Assembly: GCF_000272405.2 (NCBI RefSeq)
Contig: NZ_AJZM02000168.1
Coordinates: forward strand, 1-17,824
Length of the DNA stretch: 17,824 bases
Reading direction: 5' to 3'
From: Vibrio tasmaniensis 1F-187
GTDB lineage: Bacteria > Pseudomonadota > Gammaproteobacteria > Enterobacterales > Vibrionaceae
The position numbers and the translations under genes are program-made. Below the pieces are notes generated by a model. It made no database searches. It was not told where the DNA came from and saw only the letters and a program-made list of their open reading frames with translations. Positions 6,603 through 14,800 of this stretch are shown here, piece by piece; within the stretch, counting starts at the first letter, position 1; each line of letters begins with the position of its first letter.

Positions 6603-8177
6603 TTAAAGTCGTATATGATTTTGGCTGACGCCGACCTCCTCAACAAAGTCGCTGTCATGACTCACCAAGATAAATGCGCCTTGGTATTCACGCAAAGCGG
6701 ATGCCAATATTTGTTTTGAGTCGATGTCTAGATGGTTGTCCGGTTCATCGAGTAATAAAAGCGGGGTGTCTTGCTTATGGCTAACGATCAACATCGCCAG
6801 TTTCATTTTTTCACCACCACTTAAATGAGCCACTTTTCGGTATACAGAGTCTCGTCTGAACCCAATCCCTGCCAACAAGGTTCGAGCGTCACTTTCTGTT
6901 AACCCAAAGCTGTGTGTCATCAAACTATCGAACATGGTGTCGTTGGTGTCTAACAGGCCAAAGTGTTGATCCAAGTATACGGTCGCTCCTAAGCGCTTAA
7001 TGGATCCGATATAGTTCGAGTGCTGGCCATGAATGGCTTTTAACAGAGTCGATTTTCCGCACCCATTAGCCCCAGTTAGATAACATCGTTCCCCTTGTGA
7101 TAGAGAGAAGCTAATAGGAGCACCAGAACCAAAACTCATGCGACACTCTTCAACGGTTAATAGTGAGTGTTTTTTAGAACGATTCGCTTGTTGTAGGTAC
7201 AACGCTTGCGGCTTCAGTTGCTCTTGCTGTTCTTTAAGAGATTGAAGCTTATGTTGGTTTTGATCCTTTAAGTTCCTGTGGCTTGTTGCCGATGCTCCTT
7301 GGGTTCGTCCTGCTTTATCTTTCATTGCATCCAATAATATCTTGGGTTGGCTACCTGATTTTCGGAGTCGGTTACCTTGAGATTCACGTTGTTGTGCTTT
7401 TTCCTTGTTAGTCTGAGCTTGGCGCTCGAGTCGTTTCTTTTCCGATTGATGATGCGTTATCTGCTTGTCCAGTACTTCACTTTGACTCGACATTTGCGTG
7501 AAGTAATCATCGTAATTCCCTTTATAGAAACGCATGCCCAAACTGTTGAGGTGATAGATCCCTTCCATGTGTCTCAACAAGCTTCGATCGTGACTGACGA
7601 CAAGTACTTTTCCTTCAAACAACTGGCACTGTTCTAGTAACCAATTGCGCCCGTCGCTATCCAAATGGTTTGTCGGTTCGTCGAGAATCAGTATGTCGTA
7701 GTGTGATACGAATAAGCGATGAAGCTGCAATAGGGATAGCTGCCCGCCGCTCAATGTATGGCACGGTGTGGTTAATCCACTGGTTATTTTCAATGTGGCT
7801 AAAAGTTGCTTTGTGTTCGCTTGTAAATCCCAATCCTCGCCAACGATATTGAAGTGCTGAAGTTCGCAGCTGCCTTGTTCTATGGCATGTAATGCGTCTA
7901 ACTTTTCGGTGATCCCCAAGAAGTCAGCAATGCTGGTTGTACTATCCAATAGCTTTGAAGGCAACTGGGAGTAAAAGCCGATCGAGCCTTGTCTGGAAAC
8001 ACTGCCTGATGTGGGTTGTGTTTGCCCGACCAGTAACGAAAGCAGTAGTGACTTCCCAGCTCCATTTCTTCCAACTAGACCTGTAAGGCGCGTGTTCAGA
8101 TTAAAGGTGATGTCTTTGAATAACCACTCACCAGTATCGAGTTGGAATGAGAGATTGTTGGCTAATATAGTAGGCAT
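6603..8177 (-). CDS. ABC-F family ATPase
   Basis: Cytoplasmic ribosome-associated ATPase with two ABC domains and no membrane part; family members act on translation, and some protect ribosomes from antibiotics. There are 524 residues. Domain 1 has Walker A GRNGAGKS (36-43), LSGGQ (142-146), Walker B LILDEPTNHLD (163-173) and SHD (195-197). Domain 2 has GANGCGKS (369-376), LSGGE (452-456), LLLDEPDNHLD (474-484) and SHD (506-508). Both catalytic glutamates are present. The linker (about 230-340) is rich in Lys, Arg and Gln and probably forms the coiled pair that reaches the P-site tRNA. Asp replaces the usual Thr in the second DEPxNHLD. AAGGGAGG (8185-8192) is a strong ribosome-binding site 7 bases before ATG 8177. 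The subfamily (housekeeping or resistance) cannot be set by eye. Confidence 0.93.
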   Translation of the reverse strand: MPTILANNLSFQLDTGEWLFKDITFNLNTRLTGLVGRNGAGKSLLLSLLVGQTQPTSGSVSRQGSIGFYSQLPSKLLDSTTSIADFLGITEKLDALHAIEQGSCELQHFNIVGEDWDLQANTKQLLATLKITSGLTTPCHTLSGGQLSLLQLHRLFVSHYDILILDEPTNHLDSDGRNWLLEQCQLFEGKVLVVSHDRSLLRHMEGIYHLNSLGMRFYKGNYDDYFTQMSSQSEVLDKQITHHQSEKKRLERQAQTNKEKAQQRESQGNRLRKSGSQPKILLDAMKDKAGRTQGASATSHRNLKDQNQHKLQSLKEQQEQLKPQALYLQQANRSKKHSLLTVEECRMSFGSGAPISFSLSQGERCYLTGANGCGKSTLLKAIHGQHSNYIGSIKRLGATVYLDQHFGLLDTNDTMFDSLMTHSFGLTESDARTLLAGIGFRRDSVYRKVAHLSGGEKMKLAMLIVSHKQDTPLLLLDEPDNHLDIDSKQILASALREYQGAFILVSHDSDFVEEVGVSQNHIRL

Positions 8178-8583
8178 AAAAATACCTCCCTTTACGTGTA
8201 AACGAGTAAAAGGGGTGAGGCGCTTTTCTACATAGACACCAACATGGGAGTCTAAGAATAGATCGCCAAGACGTTACTTAGGTAGATGACCAATCAAAGA
8301 TAGAAAGCTGCGCTGAGATAATTTCTGTCTTTGAGGTACAGTTCTGCAAGATACATGTTGTCAAAAGACGGATCTTTAAGAACTTGATTTGTCGCGAAAA
8401 TAGATGACGAAGTAACGCCCACTAACCCCGAGTGTCCAAATGATTTTTATAAAAATAAATCGGATGTCAGGATGTTAGTACTTCATTATGGCGTTATGCT
8501 CTTTTGAAATGATGGTGGGATGTTACTGAAAGAGACTGCTTAAAGTCAATATGGTGATGTGATTAAAATGTATCCAAATAATT
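8178..8583 (-). other. Leader and upstream region of the ABC-F gene
   Basis: No gene is seen on either strand in these 406 bases. On the minus strand, TTGACA (8364-8359) is a perfect -35 box, but the matching -10 position reads CTGTAC, so the promoter is uncertain. If it is used, the leader would be about 150 bases. It would include a five-codon frame (MLVSM, then stop) at 8244-8227 that lacks a ribosome-binding site. ABC-F resistance genes are often controlled by leader attenuation, but I see no clear terminator-antiterminator pair here. Confidence 0.3.
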
Positions 8584-8627
8584 AAAGCGCCTCATGCCTA
8601 TATATAGATATAACCATGAGGAGCTTT
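8584..8627 (-). terminator. Hairpin after the TetR gene
   Basis: AAAGC (8584-8588) pairs with GCTTT (8623-8627), and after one mismatch CCTCATG (8590-8596) pairs with CATGAGG (8615-8621), around an 18-base AT-rich loop. On the minus strand the stem is followed by TTTAATTATTT. It lies 42 bases past the TetR stop at 8669 and probably ends the aldehyde dehydrogenase-TetR transcript. The long loop makes it less typical. Confidence 0.55.
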
Positions 8628-8668
8628 AGAGTGTTCTTTTAAAGCAAGAGCTTCAAAGAATTTGAAAA

Positions 8669-9247
8669 TTACAGGTTTCGTCCGCCGACAGCTCGCCAGC
8701 ACATGTCAAAGCTATCGCTGATGTACTTGGCTGACTGCTCTGGTGGTAACTCATTCTGCTCAATCAACCAGTTTGCACAAATCAAAAAGTGGCTGTGGAT
8801 GAAGTGCCTAACAAGGTTGATGTCTAACACCATCAGCTCACCAGTTTCTTGTCCTTTCAAAATGATCTCGTCTAACGATGCGAACATCTTTGAAACAATC
8901 ACTTCTCGAGTTTGAGTCGTCGGGTCGAAATGAACATTGGTGAAAAACTTCATCGCAACTGGATTTTTTAAAGCCCATTCAAGCCCTGTAATCCACATGA
9001 ACTTAAAGGCTTGGTAGCGATCTTGTTCAGCGATTTCTGTGTGCTGGTCAAGGGTAGAAAATAGCTCTATTTTCAGTTCACGAAACAGTTCATCAATCAG
9101 TAGAGACTTGTTCTCAAAGTGATGAAACAGTGTCGCTTTTGCGACGCCTGCTGTTTTCGCTATTTGTCCTGTAGATGTGCCCTCTAGCCCTTGCTGAGAA
9201 AAAAGCAGGAGTGCAGCATCTAGGATTTTTTGTCTTTTAGTGATCAT
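8669..9247 (-). CDS. TetR-family transcriptional regulator
   Basis: A 192-residue DNA-binding repressor type protein. The N-terminal helix-turn-helix is clear: ILDAALLLFSQQGLEGTSTG then IAKTAGVAKATLFHHFENKS (about 8-48), the TetR signature. The remainder is helical and would form the ligand-binding and dimer domain, with many aromatic and hydrophobic residues (FKFMWITGLEWAL, HFLICANWLIEQN). The start ATG 9247-9245 overlaps the stop of the aldehyde dehydrogenase gene as ATGA, so the two are translationally coupled and the regulator is the second gene of its own operon. It probably binds the palindrome at 10702-10721 upstream of the operon and so controls both genes; the ligand may be an aldehyde or a related compound. 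This regulation is inferred from position. Confidence 0.9.
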   Translation of the reverse strand: MITKRQKILDAALLLFSQQGLEGTSTGQIAKTAGVAKATLFHHFENKSLLIDELFRELKIELFSTLDQHTEIAEQDRYQAFKFMWITGLEWALKNPVAMKFFTNVHFDPTTQTREVIVSKMFASLDEIILKGQETGELMVLDINLVRHFIHSHFLICANWLIEQNELPPEQSAKYISDSFDMCWRAVGGRNL

Positions 9248-10680
9248 CTATTGAGTACTTTGAACAGAATCTTTTTAATTGGGTTGTTGTAAGGAGGGTG
9301 CATTAACTTGGTGAAGTTAATTTTACCTCTACTTAGAACGGTTTTAGCATGACTAAAGGTCTTAAAGCCTTCAATGCCATGGTAGTGTCCCATGCCTGAA
9401 GGGCCTATACCACCGAACGGCGCGTCTTCTGCAGCCACATGCACCAAAGAATCATTAATACACACGCCGCCAGAGTGCGTGCTCGATAAGATTAGATCTT
9501 GAGTCTGCTTATCATGACTCATCAGGTACAAAGCAAGCGGACGTTCTCTTGCTGTGATGTAGCTGATCGCTTCTTCAATAGAGTCATAAGGCACGATAGG
9601 CAGAATAGGGCCAAACAACTCTTCTTGCATCGCGACCATGTCGTCGTTCACTTCGGTTAGAAGGTGTGGCGTCATTCTGTGGTTCACATCGTCTTGTGAT
9701 TGCTCGGTGACAGTGTGAATAACCGCACCTTTAGACTGAGCATCTGCAATCACACCCTTCAAACGATTGTATTGGCGCATATCGATCACTGAGGTTAAGT
9801 CTTTGCTTTCAATACCGGCTTTATACAGCTTTTTGAAGTACTGCTTATAAGCTGTGATGAACGCGTCGGCTTTTTCTCGTGGCAATAAGATGTAATCGGG
9901 TGCCACGCAAATCTGGCCAGCGTTTAAGCTTTTTGCAAACAGGATGCGTTCAACGGCGTCAGCCACATCAAAGTCAGGGGCAATAATCGTTGGAGACTTA
10001 CCGCCCAATTCCAAAGTTACTGGCGTTAAGTTGTTGGCAGCTGCTCTCATTACGTGCTTACCCACAGAGGTTGACCCTGTGAATAGAATATGATCAAACG
10101 GGAGTTGGCTAAATTTCGCGGAAACGTCAGCTTCACCTTCTATAATCGCAACCTGATCTTCGTTAAAACCCTCAGCCAACATCGCTTTTAAAACTCGGTT
10201 GGTCGCTGGAGTGAACTCAGACATCTTGAGCATTGCAGTATTACCTGCCGCCAACGCAGTGATGAGGGGCCCTAAAGAGAGCATCACCGGGAAGTTCCAA
10301 GGAACAATGATACCGACAACACCCACTGGCTGATAATGAACGGTGATCTTCGCGGGTGTCAGCATTAAGCCTGCTTTTCTGCGAGATGGCTTCAACCATT
10401 TCTTAAGGTTCTTCAGGCTGTAATTGATCTGGTGAAGAGAAGGGGTGATATCAGCAATCAAGCTGTCGTGTTTTGCTCGATGGCCATAATCTTCAGACAC
10501 CGCATCAATCAATTGCCCTTGGTAGCGCATTAGCAACGCTTTTAATTCCGAGAGGTTTTTTCTTCTCTGCTCAAGCGTTGGATTAACATTACTGCGGTAG
10601 TGATTTTTTTGTCGGTTGAATGTTTGATCCATGTCGTTGATGTTCGACGTGGTTGGTTCAAGGTCTAGATTATGGCTCAT
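9244..10680 (-). CDS. NAD(P)-dependent aldehyde dehydrogenase (coniferyl type)
   Basis: Oxidises an aldehyde to the carboxylic acid with NAD(P)+ in the cytoplasm. It has 478 residues, as usual for the coniferyl aldehyde dehydrogenase (CalB-like) branch; true substrates in this branch vary. Catalytic features are Asn129 in PWNF, Lys152 for the cofactor, the GSTSVG turn (202-207), Glu224 in ELGGKSP and the nucleophile Cys258 in NAGQIC. The motif EELFGPILP and the C-terminal FGGIGPSGMGHYHG are also typical. The start ATG 10680 has AGGGG (10686-10690) before it. The C-terminal tail is basic and hydrophobic (NPIKKILFKVLNR), which might touch the membrane, as in some fatty-aldehyde dehydrogenases; that is a guess. 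It is cotranscribed with the TetR regulator, which points to an inducible aldehyde detoxification or catabolic unit. Confidence 0.93.
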   Translation of the reverse strand: MSHNLDLEPTTSNINDMDQTFNRQKNHYRSNVNPTLEQRRKNLSELKALLMRYQGQLIDAVSEDYGHRAKHDSLIADITPSLHQINYSLKNLKKWLKPSRRKAGLMLTPAKITVHYQPVGVVGIIVPWNFPVMLSLGPLITALAAGNTAMLKMSEFTPATNRVLKAMLAEGFNEDQVAIIEGEADVSAKFSQLPFDHILFTGSTSVGKHVMRAAANNLTPVTLELGGKSPTIIAPDFDVADAVERILFAKSLNAGQICVAPDYILLPREKADAFITAYKQYFKKLYKAGIESKDLTSVIDMRQYNRLKGVIADAQSKGAVIHTVTEQSQDDVNHRMTPHLLTEVNDDMVAMQEELFGPILPIVPYDSIEEAISYITARERPLALYLMSHDKQTQDLILSSTHSGGVCINDSLVHVAAEDAPFGGIGPSGMGHYHGIEGFKTFSHAKTVLSRGKINFTKLMHPPYNNPIKKILFKVLNR

Positions 10681-10701
10681 AGTATCCCCTAAATTCTAAG
10701 G

Positions 10702-10721
10702 CTGACCGATTGGTCGGTCAG
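10702..10721. promoter_or_regulatory. Palindromic TetR-type operator
   Basis: CTGACCGA (10702-10709) and TCGGTCAG (10714-10721) are perfect inverted arms around TTGG. It lies 21 bases upstream of the aldehyde dehydrogenase ATG. A GACCG...CGGTC symmetry of this size is typical of TetR-family sites. On the minus strand it sits between a possible -35 CTGACC and -10 TAGAAT, but that promoter would leave a very short leader, so the true promoter is uncertain. Confidence 0.75.
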
Positions 10722-11138
10722 TTGAGTTTACAAGAAGATCGAATCGAATACAAGATATGCACGAGAAAAGTTCAATAATTGAGCGGCTACAACATTGAAG
10801 TGAGCGAGTTTTAGTTGGAAGAACGAAGTGTTTATAGGTATCGAATTACGGGATACAAGTTGTGTTTGTGATAGCGAGAGTTCAGATTGGGAAGTGCGCA
10901 TATTTGTCACAACCCTGACTTAACTTGACCAGGTTAGCTAAGAATTTTATGTGTCTTTGGTATTTTATTCACCTGATTCTTTGTTAGAAAGTGCTTTAAA
11001 TCTAATGCACTTCAGCCTGTTTTTTGGCCTAAAACCTTGTAATACCTTACCTGTCACTTTAAGTCGGGTCGACGATAAAAAAACGTAATCGTAACCACAA
11101 ATATCAATGGTTGGACTCACTCTTAATAATATCGGTTA
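10722..11138. other. Divergent intergenic region, aldehyde dehydrogenase to speA
   Basis: About 420 bases with no convincing gene; a 60-codon minus-strand frame here is low in complexity and has no ribosome-binding site. It must contain the promoters of two divergent units. A possible plus-strand -35 is TTGACC at 10925-10930, but its -10 position (TATGTG) is poor. A small hairpin AAGTGC (10989-10994) with GCACTT (11007-11012) is present. An 11-codon mini frame at 11107-11139 has no ribosome-binding site. Confidence 0.3.
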
Positions 11139-11225
11139 ATGCAGCCAACAAATCGTTTTCGAACGTTTTTTGTTGGGTTATACCTCGCTATTCCAATGAG
11201 GTATCTTCTGTCGATGGCCCTATAG
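11139..11225 (+). CDS. Possible leader peptide of speA, 28 aa
   Basis: ATG 11139 to TAG 11223-11225 encodes 28 residues, beginning [20 protein letters not shown] and ending LLSMAL: hydrophobic, with three arginines. The stop lies one base before the GTG at 11227 and 16 bases before a TTG at 11242, either of which may start speA, so translational coupling or attenuation is possible. The frame passes straight through two RNA hairpins. There is no good ribosome-binding site before the ATG, though a preceding 10-residue frame ends TAATG over it. It may be chance. Confidence 0.3.
   Translation: MQPTNRFRTFFVGLYLAIPMRYLLSMAL
11145..11204 (+). promoter_or_regulatory. Two consecutive hairpins in the speA leader
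   Basis: Hairpin 1: CCAACAAA-T-CGTT (11145-11157), loop TTCG (11158-11161), AACG (11162-11165) and a T-run then GTTGG (11172-11176), with one mismatch and a 2-base bulge. Hairpin 2: ATACCTC (11180-11186) with GAGGTAT (11198-11204), an 11-base loop. No T-run follows hairpin 2, so it is not a simple terminator. Together they could control speA translation. Confidence 0.5.
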
Positions 11226-11226
11226 T

Positions 11227-13149
11227 GTGAGGTCTCTAGAATTGGAAAATTCGGTTAATTTGGAACGCATCCGTGCTGAGTATAATGTAAAGCACTGGAG
11301 CCAAGGTTTTTATGGAATTGATGATAATGGTGAGGTGTATGTATCACCGAGCGAAACCGATCATCAAGTTCCGCTAAGTCAGATCGTAAAACAGTTAGAG
11401 CAGAGAAATATTGGTTTGCCTGCTCTTGTGCGTTTTCCTCAAATAGTGCATCAACGTGTGCACAATATCTGTAACGCATTCAACCAAGCGATCGACGAAT
11501 ATCAGTACGATAACCGTTACCTACTTGTTTACCCGATTAAAGTTAACCAACAGAAAGAAGTGGTTGACGAGATCTTAGCGAGCCAAGCTCAATTAGAGCA
11601 GAAGCAGCTTGGTTTAGAGGCGGGCAGCAAGCCTGAACTATTAGCGGTATTGGCACTGGCTCAAAAAGCGAGCTCTGTGATCGTGTGTAACGGTTACAAA
11701 GACAGAGAATACATCCGTCTTGCGCTTATTGGCGAAAAGCTAGGCCACAAAGTATTTATCGTTCTAGAGAAGTTGTCAGAGCTTGATCTTGTCCTTTCTG
11801 AAGCAAAAGCGCTTGGCGTGAAACCTCGTTTAGGTCTACGCATTCGTCTTGCATCTCAAGGTGTAGGTAAATGGCAAGCAAGTGGTGGTGAGAAGTCGAA
11901 ATTCGGTTTGTCTGCATCACAAGTATTGACCGTTATTGAACGCTTGAAAGCAGAAGATCAACTGGATGTTCTAGAGCTAGTACACTTCCACCTTGGCTCG
12001 CAAATGGCGAATATTCGTGATGTACGAAATGGTGTGAGCGAAGCGGCTCGTTTCTACTGTGAACTGCGCGATATCGGTGCTCAATTGAAGTACTTAGATG
12101 TTGGTGGTGGTTTGGCGGTTGATTACGACGGCACACGTAGCCAGTCTTCAAACTCAATGAACTACGGCTTGCTTGAGTACGCTCGCAACATCGTAATGAC
12201 AGTAGGGGATATTTGTAAGCTCTACAATCAGCCGCAACCTGTGATCATTTCTGAATCTGGTCGTTCGTTGACTGCGCATCACGCTGTGCTTGTTACTAAC
12301 GTGATCGGTACAGAAAGCTATTCTCCGGAAGATATGGCGGCTCCAGAAGCTGACGCACCAATGTTGCTAAACAACATGTGGAAGAATTTCTTAGAGCTAG
12401 ATGCGGGTAATGATGACCGCGCGCTGATTGAGATCTACAACGACACGCAGAGTGATATCGCAGAAGCGCACAATCAATTTGCCACAGGCATGCTGAATCT
12501 TCAGCACCGTGCTTGGGCAGAGCAGATGTCTTTGCGTATTAACTATGAACTTAGTTCTCGTATGAGCACTAAGAACCGTTATCACCGTCCAATTTTGGAC
12601 GAGTTGAGCGAGCGTTTAGCCGACAAGTTCTTCGTGAACTTCTCGCTGTTCCAATCGTTGCCAGATGCTTGGGGTATCGATCAGGTGTTCCCTGTATTGC
12701 CTCTAAGTGGTTTGGATAATGCGGACGAGCGACGCGCTGTAGTACTGGATATTACTTGTGATTCTGACGGTACGATTGACCAGTATGTTGATGGCCAAGG
12801 TATTGAAACGACTCTGCCAGTTCCTGCATGGAACCCAGATGAACCATACCTGATGGGCTTTTTCTTAGTAGGCGCATACCAAGAGATCTTGGGTGATATG
12901 CATAACCTATTTGGTGATACCCACAGTGTAGTGGTGAATGTTGATGAAAGTGGCCAAGCGAATATCGACTACATCAATGAAGGCGATACGGTTGAAGACA
13001 TGATGCGTTATGTTCACATTGATACGGATCTGATTCGTCAGAACTACAAAGATTTGGTCACGGCGAAAGTACCAGCACAAGAGCAGCAAAGCGTACTTGA
13101 AGAGTTAGAGCAAGGCTTGATGGGTTACACCTATCTTGAGGATTTTTAA
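11227..13149 (+). CDS. speA: Biosynthetic arginine decarboxylase
   Basis: PLP-dependent enzyme that converts arginine to agmatine and CO2, the first step of the agmatine route to putrescine. It has 640 residues (658 in E. coli) and is collinear with it. The PLP lysine is Lys105 in YPIKVNQ; other family blocks are [39 protein letters not shown] (253-259), DVGGG (291-295), ESGR (343-346), [15 protein letters not shown] and the catalytic Cys511 in TCDSDG. It ends GYTYLEDF. The start is not certain: GTG 11227 gives the longest frame but has no ribosome-binding site, while TTG 11242 has GAGG (11229-11232) at a good distance. It overlaps speB by one base. A structured leader precedes it. Confidence 0.96.
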   Translation: MRSLELENSVNLERIRAEYNVKHWSQGFYGIDDNGEVYVSPSETDHQVPLSQIVKQLEQRNIGLPALVRFPQIVHQRVHNICNAFNQAIDEYQYDNRYLLVYPIKVNQQKEVVDEILASQAQLEQKQLGLEAGSKPELLAVLALAQKASSVIVCNGYKDREYIRLALIGEKLGHKVFIVLEKLSELDLVLSEAKALGVKPRLGLRIRLASQGVGKWQASGGEKSKFGLSASQVLTVIERLKAEDQLDVLELVHFHLGSQMANIRDVRNGVSEAARFYCELRDIGAQLKYLDVGGGLAVDYDGTRSQSSNSMNYGLLEYARNIVMTVGDICKLYNQPQPVIISESGRSLTAHHAVLVTNVIGTESYSPEDMAAPEADAPMLLNNMWKNFLELDAGNDDRALIEIYNDTQSDIAEAHNQFATGMLNLQHRAWAEQMSLRINYELSSRMSTKNRYHRPILDELSERLADKFFVNFSLFQSLPDAWGIDQVFPVLPLSGLDNADERRAVVLDITCDSDGTIDQYVDGQGIETTLPVPAWNPDEPYLMGFFLVGAYQEILGDMHNLFGDTHSVVVNVDESGQANIDYINEGDTVEDMMRYVHIDTDLIRQNYKDLVTAKVPAQEQQSVLEELEQGLMGYTYLEDF

Positions 13150-14075
13150 TGAACGATCTATTTACCAAACCAGATTACTCGCTGTATTCCAATGCGATGA
13201 CGTTTATGCGTCGTCCACTGGTGCAGAACCCAATCGATAACGACGCTGACGTGGTTGTGTTGGGCGCGCCGTTAGATATGGCGACATCAGGCCGCCCGGG
13301 TGCTCGCATGGGGCCTGATGCGATTCGTCGTGCGTCGGTAAACTTGGCGTGGGAAGGCAAAAAATTCCCTTGGGACTTCAATGTATTTGAACACACCTCG
13401 GTGATTGATGCTGGCGATCTTGTGTTTGATTGCGGTGATGCTGAAGACTTAACTCAGCGTTTAGAAGCAGCCGCTGATGCGATTCTAAACAGTGGTAAAA
13501 CACTGTTAGGTTTAGGTGGCGATCACTTCATTACACTGCCTTTGCTAAGAGCATACGGCAAGAAGTACGGTGAGATGGCTCTGATTCATTTTGACGCGCA
13601 CACTGATACTTACAGTCAGGGCAGTCGTTACGATCACGGCACCATGTTCTACCATGCGCCAAATGAGGGGCTAATCTCGCCTGAGCATTCTGTGCAAATA
13701 GGTATTCGTACAGAGTATAAGCAGGAAGGTCACGGCTTTAATGTTATTAATGCGATGCAAGCGAATGACATGAGCGTGGATGAGATCATTGCTCAAGTAA
13801 AAGGTATTGTTGGCGACAAACCTGTTTATGTAACGTTTGATATTGACTGTCTAGACCCTGCGTTTGCTCCGGGTACTGGGACACCAGTGTGTGGTGGTTT
13901 GAATTCAGATAAAGTGCTCAAAATCATCCGTGGCTTACAAGGTATTAACATGGTTGGTATGGATGTAGTAGAAGTGTCTCCAGCCTATGACCAAAGCGAA
14001 ATTACCGCTCTAGCTGGTGCAACTATCGCACTTGAGCTGCTTTACGTTTGGACGGCAAATCGTTTAACAAAATAA
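13149..14075 (+). CDS. speB: Agmatinase
   Basis: Manganese enzyme of the ureohydrolase family that splits agmatine into putrescine and urea, completing the pathway begun by the upstream gene. It has 308 residues (306 in E. coli). The metal ligands are all visible: His126 in GGDH, Asp149, His151 and Asp153 in DAHTD, and Asp231 and Asp233 in FDIDCLDP. His163 and the late block [18 protein letters not shown] are also conserved. The start ATG shares its A with the speA stop (TAATG at 13147-13151), so translation is coupled and the two enzymes are made together. A strong terminator follows 75 bases after the stop. Confidence 0.97.
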   Translation: MNDLFTKPDYSLYSNAMTFMRRPLVQNPIDNDADVVVLGAPLDMATSGRPGARMGPDAIRRASVNLAWEGKKFPWDFNVFEHTSVIDAGDLVFDCGDAEDLTQRLEAAADAILNSGKTLLGLGGDHFITLPLLRAYGKKYGEMALIHFDAHTDTYSQGSRYDHGTMFYHAPNEGLISPEHSVQIGIRTEYKQEGHGFNVINAMQANDMSVDEIIAQVKGIVGDKPVYVTFDIDCLDPAFAPGTGTPVCGGLNSDKVLKIIRGLQGINMVGMDVVEVSPAYDQSEITALAGATIALELLYVWTANRLTK

Positions 14076-14150
14076 AATAGTTAGCGAGCCATGTTGAACG
14101 TGACAATCTCGTTTTACAGATAAACACCATATTGCGGTACATGATCTTCT

Positions 14151-14186
14151 AAAAGCCGCCCGAGTTAAACTCGGGCGGCTTTTTTG
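14151..14186 (+). terminator. Terminator of the speA-speB operon
   Basis: AAAAGCCGCCCGAG (14151-14164) pairs perfectly with CTCGGGCGGCTTTT (14170-14183) around TTAAA, and the T-run continues to 14185. A 14-bp stem makes this a very strong intrinsic terminator. Confidence 0.95.
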
Positions 14187-14292
14187 TATCTATTGTTTTG
14201 TCCTAAAACGTATTCCTTTTGATATGTGTATATCCAATGATAAGTCATGACTATTGTTCCTCCATAGCACCTTAATATGTTGATGGGCATAT

Positions 14293-14430
14293 ATGAAATT
14301 GGCGAAATATACGCTTAATAAATGGTTTTTCATCCGCTTTGTGCTGAACATTGTCTCAAGTTTGGGACTACTCTCTGCTTTATTGCTATCACATCGTTTG
14401 CCTCAAGCAATGTCTTATATTCGCTCATGA
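14293..14430 (+). CDS. Possible small membrane protein, 45 aa
   Basis: ATG 14293 to TGA 14428-14430 encodes 45 residues. A basic start (MKLAKYTLNKW) is followed by one hydrophobic stretch of about 24 residues (FFIRFVLNIVSSLGLLSALL) and a short polar tail, which fits a single membrane segment with the N-terminus inside. GGG at 14285-14287 is a weak ribosome-binding site. I do not recognise it. It lies alone between the speB terminator and the adhesin gene, in an AT-rich stretch where open frames arise easily, so it may be chance. Confidence 0.35.
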   Translation: MKLAKYTLNKWFFIRFVLNIVSSLGLLSALLLSHRLPQAMSYIRS

Positions 14431-14800
14431 TTTATCTACTTTATTCCTGTATATCTTTATAGGATTAAAGAGATGTAACATCGCTGTGAGTTTATTTGCA
14501 TATAAATCAATGCACTACTAACGTTTAATTTGTGTTTTAGAAATCCATAGAGAATAAGTGAATTTGTGAAAAGGAGTCTCTTAGCACAGACATGGCATTT
14601 TTTATGGGGAAGACTAGGCTTAACAGTAAGTAAACTATAAAAAAAACAGGTTAAATACTTATCTCTTTTCAACTCGAAGAGGCACAACAAAAGATTGGCC
14701 ATTGATGAGGGGTAAGTATGAATTTGAGTAAAGCCTGTAATGATTAACAAAAATAATTTGTACAGCTCTAGATAAGAGTGCTTGTGATAACGGGGGATAT
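14431..14800 (+). other. Upstream region of the adhesin gene
   Basis: These 370 AT-rich bases hold no convincing gene; minus-strand frames here are shadows that run into the adhesin. They should carry the adhesin promoter, but I cannot point to clear -35 and -10 boxes. No c-di-GMP riboswitch core (the GEMM consensus) was recognised. A nine-codon frame, MNLSKACND, at 14718-14747 has a good GAGGGG site before it and might be a leader, but it is too short to judge. Confidence 0.3.

Noticed and set aside
8227..8244. Five-codon minus-strand frame as an ABC-F attenuation peptide
   Set aside because: No ribosome-binding site and no convincing competing hairpins; mentioned only in the region note.
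10728..10910. Minus-strand 60-codon frame upstream of the aldehyde dehydrogenase
   Set aside because: No ribosome-binding site and no protein-like pattern; it occupies the divergent promoter region.
10953..10970. ArgR-like box near the speA promoter region (TATTTTATTCA)
   Set aside because: Only one half-site is recognisable; the other half does not match TGAAT.
14591..14606. Possible sigma-54 promoter (TGGCAT) before the adhesin
   Set aside because: The second element does not match TTGC at the required distance.
14431..14800. c-di-GMP riboswitch before the adhesin
   Set aside because: It would fit the biology, but the conserved GEMM core was not found in the sequence.
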